A stretch of DNA of 64,000 nucleotides from Cristatella mucedo (GCA_009760855.2 WPIO01000026.1:3540501-3604500), one strand, 5' to 3'; counted from the stretch's first letter, positions 40,597-52,500 are shown. Notes: generated by a model not told the origin, from the sequence alone. Numbers and translations are program-made.

Positions 40597-40615
40597 CATA
40601 TACTAATTTTTTTTA

Positions 40616-40850
40616 TTTAAATTAAATAATATTTATTATAGTAAAATAGTTGAGTAAAGTTTGCAGAAATTGTTTACTAATATATAGTAAATCTATGTTC
40701 TGCGTTTGTTGACTAGTCGGGGTTTTTTCCATTTGGTAGACACACACTCGAATGGAACATTTTGTAACGAGATCGAGCAGAAGCGAGATCGAAAGAAAAA
40801 ATGTTCTATTTCGAGGGTGAGGCTGCCAAACGGAAAAATCACCTACTACT
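40616..40850 (+). repeat. Polinton terminal repeat, right copy
   Basis: Direct repeat of 17,871-18,104. Host-like GC-rich DNA starts immediately after ctactact. A clean 6-bp target duplication could not be matched on the two sides. Confidence 0.95.
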
Positions 40851-41515
40851 AAGGCTGTGCAGACCGAAGAAGCAGCTGCGCATGTCAGAGACGCGGCGGC
40901 GCCGGTCGGAGACGCGGCAGCAGAATCGGAAGCAGAAGCAGATGAGCGATCACAGCCGAGATCCGCAGAGCGGTGGCTGTTGAAGTCAGCGTCAAGGTGA
41001 CGACGGCCGGTGGCCCACTGTTGCCGGCTGATCGCGAAAGACCGTGCACCAGCACGCCTCCTGCGAGCAGCTGAATGGTAGCCAACCTGCCTGTGTGGTC
41101 AGCTATTGAAGTTGGCTGCTATGCCGATATGCATTTGTATGAGGCTAGGCTCGCTCAATGCTGCCCTGTACATTGCAGCTACATGTGCTGCTGCTGGGAA
41201 CTTGTGACCTTAAGGTCAAGGGGGCGTGTAGTTCGATCGTAGGCAGGCAAGCACTGCTCCTCTGCTAAAACCGCTGGTGAACAGCTGTTGGGAGCATCGC
41301 TGAGAGAGGCCGGTGCACAGCTGTGGTCTGCCTGTGATGTGGCGTGGACACAGGCCGGTAACCCAGTGGTGGACGGATGTTGGATTCACCATCAGGGTCG
41401 GCCAGTGCACAGTTACGGTCCTCCTCGGATGAACCATCGCGGTCTGCCAGGGCTCAGCGGTAGTCGAGAAGAGTAGAGGAGAGTGAAAGAGAGGGGTAAA
41501 GGGAGCCGTGCATCC
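40851..41515. other. Host-like GC-rich flank, no gene recognised
   Basis: Repetitive cggagacgcggcagcag-like units near 40,885-40,930; frames of 60-70 codons without domains. Confidence 0.3.
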
Positions 41516-41747
41516 CTAAATATGTGTTTTTAAGTTCTTTTTAAATGTGGTCATGTCAGGGGATGCTCTGACGCAAGTCGGTGGGAGTTCCAGGCTTTGG
41601 GAGCATACGAACTAAATGCACAGTCTCCAAAGAATTTGAGGTTTGTACGAGGTGTTGATAAACTGTTGGATACCGAAAAGCGGGTGGTACTATGCTTGGC
41701 CTGGTGGGCAAGTAGATCTGAGAGATAGGCTAGAGCCAAAGCATGAA
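41516..41747 (-). mobile_element. L2-type LINE fragment, family A
   Basis: Antisense of the C-terminal LINE region: ttaaatgtggtcatgtcagg, ttccaggctttgggagcata, gataccgaaaagcgggtggt. The 3' UTR and tail are missing. Confidence 0.85.
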
Positions 41748-41749
41748 GT

Positions 41750-43315
41750 GACGTGTGACTTTTGATACCGAAGGGGTCTCAAACTATAAACTGAATGATA
41801 TCTGCCTGTGACTAGACAGGAATAATTTGGTTACAATAGTAATTGTTAGCATATATGCAAGGGAAGATTATTTGATCGAGCGTGTGACATGCGATGTGAA
41901 TATGAGATTATAGACGTAATGCTCCACTCGGCAGGCTTCATCAGCTCTGTAAACATTCTCTGGCTTCTTTTGACTAGAAATGGCAGCCCATTTTGATATT
42001 GCTCTCTCTCTCTTTCTCGCCCCTCTACAAGTTCCTATAAGACAAGCTTTTCAGATTTCTAAACACATTGCTGCGCTGTATTTTGCGACATTGCGAATGA
42101 CTGCATAGAAATGCGCCCCGGGAAGCCTTTCTAGATCCCGCCGAAAAAATAAAGACTCGCCTGAAAAGTCTAGTGCTGTGCCCCAAAGGCTACCTGCCCG
42201 GCGGCAGGCTCACGTGACTCCCACAAAAATCAGTAGCGTCCCTCGGAGGAAATGGCCCTAAAGCAGCACACCGGTGGCGCGCCTCAGACGAAGATTCTTT
42301 AGCGTCGACACTATAAGAATGGCAATTACAGGTTTCTGTAGAGCCCGACGCTCCGCTCGCGCAGGGCGTGCCACCCGAAATCTACTAGTTTGAACCGAGC
42401 CCGAGTTTGCGTGCCGAAAGCGCGCCGCCCCCTCTGGCCTCGTGTGACCGTTCTGAAAAATATCTACCTCACCACCAGCTCTAAAAGTATGATTTCCCCT
42501 ACAATACTCCTCCAAAAGTTTACCCAGAACGTGGCTTCCGCCAAATTGGAGCGGCGCTAGCATACCTCTTGGCCATCTTTAAAAAAAATGGTTGACCCTC
42601 TTTGGTTAACCCTTGTTGAATCTTCTCGCCGAAAGCTCGCAAACCGAAGGTTTCGGAGCCACTCTCCGAGCCTCGTGGCCCCCGCTCCTAAAAGAGTGGT
42701 AACTACATGGAAAGGGCTTTCGGGCTTGCAACAATAATAGTAATAACAATATGAGGTGACAGCTAAAAGGTAATTTTCGACAAAGTGAAATGGAACTTGA
42801 CCGGCTGAAAGCCACCTGCCTCAAAACCTGTCGAGCTAAGGTTTCTCTTTGGACTTCAACGTCACCACCGCCTGCTCATTTCTACGAAGCCTAAGCCTGT
42901 ATGCACCGTATCTCAACCGTAAGCCAGTTCCATAGGTACCTAGTGCTGAACACTCTGATGGGGTTATTGACAGAAAGATGACAATTTATATTCTTTCATC
43001 CATTTTGAAACAAATCGCTTCACTTTATTGAGTGCCTAGATTAAGAGCGACGTTAGTACATGTTGTGACGACGTGCCATCAAACGCGACAGCAAGCTTTT
43101 CGCGACGCACACGAAAGCAAAAAGTAGAGGGTAATAGGGTAGAAATGACTCGTGATAAGCCAAAGGAAAATTGGGAAGACGAACATATGAAAAGACACGT
43201 AATCAACGTATGCTGTCAACAACTTTATTATCTCACTTTTTCCACGGTTTCTTTGCATCGCAAAGTGAAGAGCTCGCGAGAATGTTCGCTATGTCTCGCA
43301 GCGGGTTGCGATAAC
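41750..43315. other. No gene recognised
   Basis: Mixed GC-rich DNA. The stretch about 42,570-42,720 shares short patches (ctctttaaaaaa, ccgaaagctcgcaaa) with 45,985-46,070, suggesting an unclassified repeat. Confidence 0.3.
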
Positions 43316-43339
43316 GTATTCTTCAATGGTCATTAAATC

Positions 43340-43980
43340 AGAGCCCTGGACTAGACATTGGAGGTGGGAGGATAATGCAAAATAACAAAATAAAATTCAA
43401 TTCAATTGAAAGTGCGGCTTAATACTCATGCGATGGCCATTGCATCGCCCTTTAATGTCGGCTTGCGGAGCAGCGGCTGTATTACATAGCCTTTGATTTG
43501 GGCGGCTGCGTTTTGATGTCTGCTTACGACTTGACTCTATGATGGATATTTACTCCTCGGTCCTTAAAAAACATATGCAGAACCAAGGCAGGAATCGCAG
43601 TTGGAGAAAGCATGTCGAGATTTGCATGCTCTTATCCCGCCATGCTCTCATCTCGCCGTGAGTGAGGGGATGTGTTGGCCATAGCGTGCCGGCCCGAATG
43701 AGAGGCCATTCGAAATACACCTGCGTAGGCCTTCTGCGCCCGTTTGAATTTGCGCCGGAGAATGTTTTCGGGTATGATTAGTTACGGCTTCATTCACTGC
43801 GCTCGTATTCGTCTTTTGAAAGTAGCTGGCAGGTCTTTCTGGCGTGAGTAGTCCTCTTTGAAAAATTATCACATTGTATAGGGAACAAAACTCAAACTTG
43901 ATCATCTTTGGCTGCATTTACCTGGTAGCAAGCTGGAAGGCGGTTGCAGTTAGGCAACTAAGCATCCAAGTATGACTTTG

Positions 43981-43981
<1 letters not shown>
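43340..43981 (+). repeat. Unclassified repeat that ends in a CT run, copy 1
   Basis: Shares in the same order with 48,620-48,845: aaatcagagccctggactag, gttttgatgt, atctttggct, ggaaggcggttgcagtt, gcaactaagcatccaagtat, then CT dinucleotides. Confidence 0.6.

Positions 43982-44071
<90 letters not shown>
43982..44071. repeat. CT microsatellite (about 45 units)
   Basis: Pure CT run, followed directly by an L2 family B fragment. Confidence 0.97.
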
Positions 44072-44073
<2 letters not shown>

Positions 44074-44850
44074 ACAAGTAAGCAGGATCCAACGCAGCAA
44101 CGATGACGGCAATGTCACTGTCTCAGCACTGCTAGATCTATCAGCTGCCTTCGACACTATTGATCCCGATATCTTTCTTGAACGATTGAGAACAGCGATC
44201 TATCTGGAAGACGAGGCGCTGGCGTGGTTCAAATCGTACTTGTCGGTCGTGTTTAATCGGTGTCGTGTGGGGTCAGGTCTCATCAACCAGAACAATGACC
44301 TGTGGTGTCCACCCACGAGGGTCCGTCCGTTGCTGTTTTTCATTTATACCGAGCCTCTGGGACAAGTGATTCGGGCCCACGGAGTAGGTCATCACTTTTA
44401 TGCTGACAATACTAGGCTGTATTTGTCATTTAGACCATCGGACTCTACTGAAACGATTAATTAAATGAACGCTAGCCCTGCAGACATTTGATCCTGGATG
44501 TCGCCAAATGTCCTTAAACTTAGCGACGATGAAACGGAGCTGCTACCAACAGGCCACATCAACCGTATGGCGGGACTAAAAGACTTTGCTCTTGTAATAG
44601 GTGTTGCTGGTGTGCGACCATCACCGTGTGCTCGGAATTTAGATTTAGTCTTCAAGAGCTGCTTAAATTTGGAAAGCTTCTTCAAGAAGATTTCTTTGAA
44701 AGCTAGCCATCACATCCGATCCCTATCTAGTAGTAGGAACTGTCTTCTAAGGTGGTTTGCAAAACATTTAACTAGCTCCCTGATTCTGTCTTGGCTTGAT
44801 TATTGTAATTTCACTTTGGTTGGGCTACCGAAAAAGCCACAGGGCCAAAT
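44072..44850 (+). mobile_element. L2-type LINE, family B, reverse-transcriptase part
   Basis: Encodes VSALLDLSAAFDTIDPDIFL, EALAWFKSYLS, LLFFIYTEPLGQVIRAHGVG and HHFYADNTRLYLSF (the YADD-type box has N for the second D), then NVLKLSDDETELLPTGH in another frame, so at least two frameshifts or stops. Ends at GLPKKP. A distinct family from the 50-kb LINE: shared RT plan, different residues. Confidence 0.9.
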
Positions 44851-44859
44851 AATTAATCA

Positions 44860-46440
44860 AGAACCTACCTCTTTTTTATTTTTTCAGCGATGAACTCAGG
44901 CACCAACAAACATGCCGGCTCATCAATACGCCGACTCCTATCAGTCTAACGGAGACTGATAGGACGATATGACTAATGTTGGGTCTAGAAAAAGGCGCGT
45001 TTTACTCAAAATTTTCAAATCATTGTATCACTCTTTTGTTCTAACTTTATTTGCCTATACAGCTGCATGTACAGTGTTACTGGTTAAGAATATAATCCGT
45101 TCCCGGACTTTGTTCCCTACCCGGGTCATTCGTATCCCGGGCCGCTGTTGCTATTAGGATGCTATGGAACAATTGTTAATTCGCTCGCGAACATGCGAAA
45201 AATTGTTTCTGCTATTAAATATAAAAAATGGCACTCCACTCACCAATTTTTCGAAATGCTGGGGATTCAGGAGAATATGTTTTTGGGATTGGAAAGATGA
45301 GGAAAATTGTTGATACTACAATCAGCCACTGACCGACGATGGTTTGACTTACCAAAATTCGGAGATACGAACTCAGCCACGGTCATGCAAAATAATTTAA
45401 AAATTAAAATGCACCCAAGAAAAGTTTCAAAATCCACGCGCGGTCAGTAGATCTGAAACGTTGTAACGTAATACAACGGCTTAAAGGAAGACGGAATTGG
45501 TGATCCTTCAGCAATATCGTCCAACTCCTCCACACCGTCACCCTAATAGTACCCAATGTACAGTGTTACAACTCCCGGCTTCTGTGTGGCCAAAAATACT
45601 CCTCATTAAAGCTTGTAAATATACTTGTTCTTCTTTATTTCCTATTTGATATGTATTTGTAATTTTTTTAACTTGTGTACCTCTCTATGTCTTCGTCAAC
45701 ACTTATCATAATAGAACGTATTATATAGCATTCGCGACTTGCGAAAACTCGACTTACGATAGGGTTTCCAGTACCTATCTACTTCGTAAGTCGGGAGCTA
45801 ACAGTATTTACATAACATTTTACAGTTGATTCACAACTTTTCATCCGTTTCTACTCAGGTTTTTGTAGTCGTCGAAGTCAAAGTCTTTAGAGATTCCTAT
45901 CGTTGCACAATAGAGACTCGGCTGTCCTTCAGCCTTGGTTTCTTGGGAAGTGCAGGTTTGAGGAAGCTCTCTGATGTACTCTGCCTCTCCCTCTTTAAAA
46001 AAGGCAGCCATTTGTGCACTCTCGCATTCAATTTTTCACCACCGAACGCTCGCAAATGAAGGATATTTCGCTCGGCTGAAAGGAACTAAAAAGTCTAGGG
46101 GACTTTGCTGGCCAGCGGTCGCACCTGTGAGAAATCTTTATGGATGTTGCACCTCGGAGGTCTCCACTCACGTGGGGGGGGGGGAGTTTGAGTCACGTGA
46201 TTCAACCGAGTCGCGGATTGGCAGTCGATTCTCGCGACGTTCATTGCGAGCTGCCGCAGCAGGCTGGCCCCGTCGCACCGGCCACCTGCAGTTACGCCAG
46301 CCTTGCCTCCGTACAGCGGTCATTCTCTCCCGTTGCCCCGGCCGGCCGCGGGACTGCAGGCTCGTGCCTAGTCCTACTCCTAGCTTCAGACCGAATGACC
46401 GGCTGACTGGCCCCGGCACGCCACGCTGATAAGTGCTGGC
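44860..46440. other. Insert between two L2 family B copies
   Basis: No gene. Holds a possible MITE (45,072-45,804) and GC-rich DNA at 46,090-46,420 with a G run at 46,173. Confidence 0.4.
45072..45804. mobile_element. Possible MITE with TA flanks
   Basis: The left end CAGTGTTACTGGTTAAGAAT is followed by ATAATCCGTTCCCGGA, the start typical of mariner/pogo-related MITEs; the right end, read inward, is CTGTTAGCTCCCGACTTACG. TA on both sides (45,070-71; 45,805-06). The ends match poorly, so boundaries are uncertain. Confidence 0.4.
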
Positions 46441-46442
46441 TG

Positions 46443-47135
46443 GATAAGCACTTTAAATTTAACTAGCTCTTTAGTTCTGTCTTGGCTTGATTATTGTAAT
46501 TCCCTTTTGGCTGGGCTGCCAAAGAAAGCTATTATGCCACTACAGCGGACTATGAATATGGCTGCATGGCTGGTCTTCAAGTCCCAGCGGTTTGAGCACG
46601 TGTCACCTTTGCTGAAAGAGCTAGGATGGTTGCCGGTTGAGCAAAGGATACAGAGCAAAGTTCTTACGCTGACCCACAAGGCCCGCCACGGCTTGGCTCC
46701 TTCGTACCTAGTTGAACTGCTGCATCAGTTTCAGCCTGTTCGTGCCTTGAGGTCCTGTGTGGACAATAAATTAGCTGTCCCATTCCTCCCCTAAAGACCG
46801 TTGGCGACAGAAGCTTTAGCTCTGCAGGTCCTAGACTGTGGAACTCGCTTCCACAATTCTTACACAACGACAACTACTCTCCAACTGCCGACTATGGCAC
46901 ATCTTTTTCAGCGGTCCTGAACTGCTACTTCTATGCTACTCACTACCTCAACTGCTCTCCTGACTCTGCTATGCTTCCCACTTTCTCGTCGTTGCATGAG
47001 ACGAAGTCTGTTGGCTACCGAATGCGTACCGAAAGCCGCTTAGGCTGTGAGCGCGCTATACAAACTGCCCTGCGTAACACCCACATGGTCTTTATGACTT
47101 TGTGGAGTTACTGACGGAGATACATTATATTACTT
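46443..47135 (+). mobile_element. 5'-truncated L2-type LINE, family B, C-terminal part and 3' end
   Basis: Starts again at tttagttctgtcttggcttg, the sequence also found at 44,783, so it overlaps the first copy by about 80 bp and is a separate insertion. Encodes VLSWLDYCNSLLAGLPKK, LGWLPVEQRIQSKVLTLT and HGLAPSYLVELL, one frameshift, then the 3' end shared with 15,118-15,470. Confidence 0.9.
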
Positions 47136-47170
47136 TCCGAAACGACCCCGATCTGCCGCAGTCACTTTGC

Positions 47171-48360
47171 TGTAAGTGTAGCGCCCTGCTGGCCTTGGCT
47201 GAATTTTAGCGCGAACAAGAGCTGTTCGGCGCCGGGCTAGAGCCCCTTTGTCCTGGAGCAGTGAGCCAGAGAGGAGCGTCAGTGCGGTTGCAGTGAGCAG
47301 AGAGGAGCGTCAGTGCGGTCACAGAGGAAGCGCTTAAGAGCAAGCCAGGAAGCTCTCTGACCAGCGGTGGCGAGTCGGCCTTTAGAATTGGTCCGATACC
47401 CGCGGGAGCGGCTGATTGATGTTGACTGGCCTGTCAACCTTCGCCATCACTCTGTCCAAAAAGAATCGTGTGGAACCCATTCGCCATTCAAGCTGGACAG
47501 AGGGGACATTCCAGTGGCCTAGTGCCAGTATTAGTTCCTTACCGTAATGGGCCATGGTGTCGGGCCCAATACCACTAAGCTCTTGCCCCATCGTCTCAGC
47601 CAAGTATTTAAGAGTCGAGCGACGCTCGCTCTGGGTCTCTTTAGTCTTTGGTCCGGCTTCGACGCCGCCGCACTCGTTTCTCTGAAAGCGAGGGAGGAGG
47701 GCGGGCTGTTCGCCGGCGATTGACGGAACAGGACGAGACAGTGCTAGGAGGATTCGGTGGACTCCACCGAACACGGTCGTATCGCAACCGAGCTGGCATT
47801 TTGTGTTCTTTCGTGTTCTGTGTGTGCGCGCTAGCACGTGGTCTCGGCATAGGGGTTTGCCGGTGCGAGCTAGGCGTAGTTGGCGTGTGTGGAGCCCTAG
47901 TTCACCGGTCAGGGTTTGGGCTCCGTTTTGCGCTTCAGTGTGGAGAAGTATTTCCTCCGCGGGAGTGCTTGAGTTGGCGCGTGTGGAGTATTCCGGCCGC
48001 ACTGGTGGAAACCGAGTTCTAGTTCACCGGTCAGGGTTTAGACTCCGGTACGCGCTTTAGTGCGGAGGAGTATTTCCTCCGCAAGAGTGTTTTAAGTTGG
48101 CGTGTTTGGGGTATTCCCTCGGCACAGGCAGGAACGAATTCCTAGTTCACCGGTTAGGGTTTAGGGTCCGGGTCGCGCTTAGTGTGGAGGAGTATTCCCT
48201 CCGCAAGAGTGTTGGTGCAGTTGAGAACGTGCGAGGAGTGTGAAGATAAAGCTGAACTAGACGCGCAGCGACTTTGTGCGCTTGCGAATAAAGTTCAGTA
48301 AAATCCCCAATCTGTGTGTCTCGCTTCCAATTCACGCCGCGGACTCACGACCCCCTTTAG
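47171..48360 (+). repeat. LTR-like stretch with tandem repeats (uncertain)
   Basis: Begins TGTAAGTGTAGCGCCC, has a TATA-like tatttaagag at 47,605 and aataaag at 48,288, features that fit a solo LTR. No internal retroelement genes next to it and no clear matching ends. Confidence 0.3.
47897..48235. repeat. 122-bp tandem repeat, about three units
   Basis: Units start at 47,897, 48,019 and 48,142 with ctagttcaccggtcagggtt; each has tttcctccgc (or a variant) and gttggcgtg-like landmarks. A partial unit precedes the first. Confidence 0.93.
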
Positions 48361-48619
48361 TAACGGTAGGCAGGTCAGCGCCAGAAACGCTCGTTTCGTG
48401 GCGGCCAGCTTATTGCGCGTAGGCGCGCACCGAACGGCATTAGGCGATAGGCTACGCCGCTAGGTAAGCGGCAGGTCAAGCTTACCCCGCCGAGCCTTCG
48501 GCGTTACATAAGCAGCATCTGTGACGTGCCGTGCGGCTTCGAACGACTATATTCTTAGTTACATATTCATCAACATAGGGAGAAATGTCCTACCCCGGAG
48601 GGAGAAATTGTCGGAACCC

Positions 48620-48844
48620 TCGTGAAATCAGAACCCTGGACTGCACTATAAAATGAAATGAAATGGAAAACAACTGGCTATGGGTTTTGATGTAAGAACC
48701 TTTCTTTGACAATGCAGTGCAGTTTCTATAAAAAAAACTCACTATATTATCTTTGGCTAATTTTACTTTCTTAGCCAGTATGCTGCTTTCAGGCATTCAA
48801 ACGTGGAAGGCAGTTGCAGTTTCGGAACTAAGCCTCCGAATATG

Positions 48845-48845
<1 letters not shown>
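48620..48845 (+). repeat. Unclassified repeat that ends in a CT run, copy 2
   Basis: See 43,340: same block order, including ggaaggcagttgcagttt and gaactaagcctccgaatatg before the CT run. Confidence 0.6.
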
Positions 48846-48933
<88 letters not shown>

Positions 48934-49085
48934 CCTCTGTCTCCTACTTTCTCTCTCTCTCGTTCTCTCTCTCCCTCTATCTCCTACTTTCTCTCTCTCT
49001 CACTCGCTCTCCTTCTCCCTTCCTCCCTTGCTCTCTCCCTCCCTACTTCCCTACCTTCCTACCTCCTTCCCTTCCTCTCTCTTTC
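48846..49085. repeat. CT microsatellite and pyrimidine-rich tract
   Basis: About 42 CT units, then mixed CTCC/CTTT to 49,085. Confidence 0.95.
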
Positions 49086-49512
49086 CATAACTCCATACCC
49101 TCCTCCTCCTCCCTCCTTCCCTAATCTCATGTGCGCACACGCACAGGTGTGTGCGTGTGCGAACACATGCATGCTTGCACACACATTTGCATTAAACTGG
49201 TCAATATGATACACACCTAGAGTTTCTCGAACTATATTAGGCCATCGCGTATATGTCGTCAGTATGCAACGTTGGTGCATATTGGGTGTACGTGGTGGTA
49301 GAAGGGCTGTGTTGCACACGGATTCCTGGACGCCATAGCCATGCATCCAAGCACGGAGTTGCATGAATGTGGGAGCGCTGTATTAATTTGGTGTGTGTGA
49401 CTGCGCTTGCCAACTGCTAGTGTGCCATTGCTATGATTGCCTGACAAGGTAAATTCAAGCCTTCGGCTTCCACGCTCATTTTCAGGATATGGCCACGTGT
49501 GTGATGCTTGCG

Positions 49513-49572
49513 ATCTGGCTTAGCCTAGTGGTTAAGGTACTCGCCTTGATCAAGGTCAGGATGAATGTTCTC
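49513..49572 (+). repeat. tRNA-derived SINE head, family S1, truncated
   Basis: ggcttagcctagtggttaag, cgccttgatcaaggtcagg and atgaatgttc match the 11,218 copy; cut where the full-length LINE begins. Confidence 0.7.
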
Positions 49573-52500
49573 GCCTCCTGACATAGAGCGCTCTAACGTG
49601 CGTTCTCGTTCGTTGCAGAATTCTTCCGAAAACCGAAGTTCTTGCGAACATCGTATACGGAAACGATACAGCTAAGACCTGTTTAAAGTTATTCTGATTA
49701 TTTGACCGTAGCGCGTAAGGAATTACGTGCCTATGGACATCTAAACGCTTATCGCTTCGGGCTGCTGGGTCTCCCACGCCGGCGGCTGCATTAGCTACGC
49801 CGGCGGCTAGTAACCTACTTGTTAGTTATGGTCGTCAGCAGCTGCTATCGCTTCGTCATCGTATATCAAATGCATTCCTAGATATTAATGTTGTTGCTAA
49901 GATTCATGAACTATGCATTAACAAAAGGAAAGCACCCCGTAGCCGCCGCGGTGGCCGGAACCGCCAGCTTAGACGCTGCTCGTTTGGTATTCCTAGCATT
50001 GTCTCGAACCGCTTAGCACGCTCCCCCCCCCCGCATGCGTCACTGTAAATCTCTCAAACTTAGTGGTCATCAGGCCTGTTGTAACCCAATCGGCCAGACT
50101 TAACGCTTGCCTTTGGAATCCTCGCTCAATGTGCAATAAACCTCTAGTAATAAACGACCTTATTTCTGAAAATGGTATCGACCTGCTCGCCCTAACTGAA
50201 ACTTGGCTGAAATCGATAAACTGCCCGACAATTAAAGACGCTACTCCATCTGGTTTCACGTTCTTTCACACCCCTAGATCAATCAAAACTGGAGGTGGAG
50301 TTGCTATGATCGTGCGCTCGAAATTCAACTTCAAGCCATTTGCGGTACCCTCGAAGCAGTCTTTTGAATCAATTGTCCTGGTCTCACCCGAAAACAAGCT
50401 ACCGATAGTGGCAGTAGTCTATCGCCCACCAGGTACCAAATCCTCCTTTATCTCAGATTTCTCCGATCTCATTTTGATTCTGTGTTCAAGAAATCGATCC
50501 TTCCTCGTTATGGGTGATTTCAACGTTCACTTTGATAACTTATCTGACGCTTTCAGCACCGAATTTCGTACATTGACAGACTCATTATCTCTTGTGACTC
50601 ATGTGCATGGCCCTACCCACATCAAGGGTCACACACTCGACCAGATTTTCTCATATAACTGCACTTTGTCATCACCAGTTATCACCAAATCCTGCTTATC
50701 TAACCACATGCAGATCTCATTCAATCTACAGTGTGTGCCCACATTCTCCTCTAAAATAACCTGTGAATCGCGAAACCTCAAGACCCTTGACATCGATGCT
50801 GTCCGTGCGAGCATATCTGCTTCACCTTTGCTGCTCAGTCCTCCCTCCGATCTGTCATCACTGGTAGATTGCTACAACACGACACTAGCTGACACGCTCG
50901 ACGAGTTTGCACCTTTGACAAAGCGCACTGTGCGCCCCCGCCCAGACGGCCTATGGTTTACCACAGACATTAAACTAGCCAAGTCTACTAAACGAAAGCT
51001 TGAAAAGGCATACAAAAGATCCGGACTAACTGTCCATCGACAGGCATATGAAGACTACTGTAGGTCGTACCAATCGATCCTAGCAAAGGCTAAGTCTAGC
51101 TTCTATAGAAACATTGTTGAATCACAGATGCACAATCCAAAAATGCTGATGTCGACAATAAACCATCTCCTCAACCGTTCCCAGGTTAGCTCCTTACCTG
51201 ATGATCCTTGTGATGATCTAGCCGATCGCTTCTCTCGATTCTTTGTGCAGAAGATATACAAAATCAGGGAATCCATCCCTGCGATGACAACCTTCCCACT
51301 AGAATGCTGTTCCTCGGTTCCTGGCTGCGCCTCAATGTCTGCATTTAAACAGGTCACCAGTGATGTAGTCCGAAAGCTCGTATCTCAATCAAAGAAGACA
51401 ACAAGTCCACTGGACCCTATTCCCACTGTCCTGCTCCTACGTTGCATTGATCTGCTGCTGCCATACATAACCAACATCATTAATATGTCATTAGCCTCAG
51501 GTCAGGTCCCAGCACCTTTCAAAAAAGCTGTAGTCAGGCCACTTCTCAAGAAAGCTACACTAGACCAAGAGAACTTAAGCAACTACCGCCCAGTCTCCCT
51601 TCTACCATTCCTATCAAAGACACTGGAACGGGTCGTGGCAGACCAGCTGAACTCGTATATCGAAACCTCACACCTTGCTAGTAAGTTCCAGTCTGGCTTT
51701 AGAGCTAATCACTCCACAGAGTCAGCATTGCTTCGGGTATACAACGACCTACTTAGGAATGCAGACATGGGTAGAGTGTCTCTTCTTGTTTTGCTCGATC
51801 TTTCGGCAGCTTTTGATACCATCGATCACAAAGTACTTCTAGAGCGCCTCTCATCTCGCCTGGGCATCACTGGCACTGCTCTGCAGTGGTTCAGGTCCTA
51901 TCTCAGTGGGAGACTCCAGAGTGTTGACGTGAATGGACAAAGATCATCTGAAGTACCTCTAAAATATGGAGTACCTCAGGGCTCTGTGCTAGGTCCGGTC
52001 CTTTTCACCGTTTATACTCTCCCTCTCGCTGATGTGATTGCCAAGCACAATCTAGGCTTTCACTTCTATTCGGATGACACTCAGTTGTACCTTTGCTTTG
52101 ATCCCTCCCAGCCTTCGAGCACCTCAAATTCTCTCAACTCACTTGCTGCATGCATTGATGACATCCGCACATGGATGGTAGAAAATTTTCTAAAACTAAA
52201 CGATGACAAAACTAACTTACTAGTTATGGGCAAACCTAGTGTTATTCAGAAATTGGAAAGGCTGACTTTCAAAATTGGCTCTGCCAGCATATCTCCAGTT
52301 GCATCAGCTCGAAATCTAGGTGTCATATTCCAAAGCGACCTCTCGTTAGACGACCACATCAGCTCCACAGTCAAATCAGCCTATTTTCAGCTTCACAACA
52401 TTGCTCAAATTAGGGCTTGTTTAGATAAGGATACCACGTCCAAGTTGGTCCATGCATTCGTGACATCTCGTCTCGACTTCTGCAACTCACTGCTTACTGG

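Larger units (their letters stand above)
17600..40850. mobile_element. Polinton (Maverick) of the adintovirus type, broken
   Basis: AT-rich island of about 23 kb in GC-richer host DNA. It carries the diagnostic Polinton set: protein-primed type B DNA polymerase, retroviral-type integrase, FtsK/A32-like packaging ATPase, adenain-like protease and double-jelly-roll type major capsid protein. A PLA2-like protein, YqaJ-like nuclease and a CxxC protein add to the adintovirus look. At least two dozen breaks, so it is a fossil, though most parts can still be read. The right edge ends in ...CTACTACT at 40,850, fitting the AG...CT ends known for Polintons. The left edge is unusual (see the terminal repeats). 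About 92 percent identity between the terminal repeats suggests a middle-aged insertion; no clock is available. Confidence 0.96.

Noticed and set aside
17600-40850. Bacterial or phage contamination, suggested by tail-fibre repeats, HNH-AP2 and YqaJ genes
   Set aside because: Protein-primed polymerase, RVE integrase, adenain-like protease and capsid genes together define a Polinton, and eukaryotic LINE sequence flanks it.
45974-46429. 151-codon GC-rich frame with overlapping frames on both strands
   Set aside because: High GC lowers stop frequency; no recognisable motif.
47648-48060. GC-rich frames of 124 and 85 codons
   Set aside because: They fall over the 122-bp tandem repeats and LTR-like stretch; no domain features.
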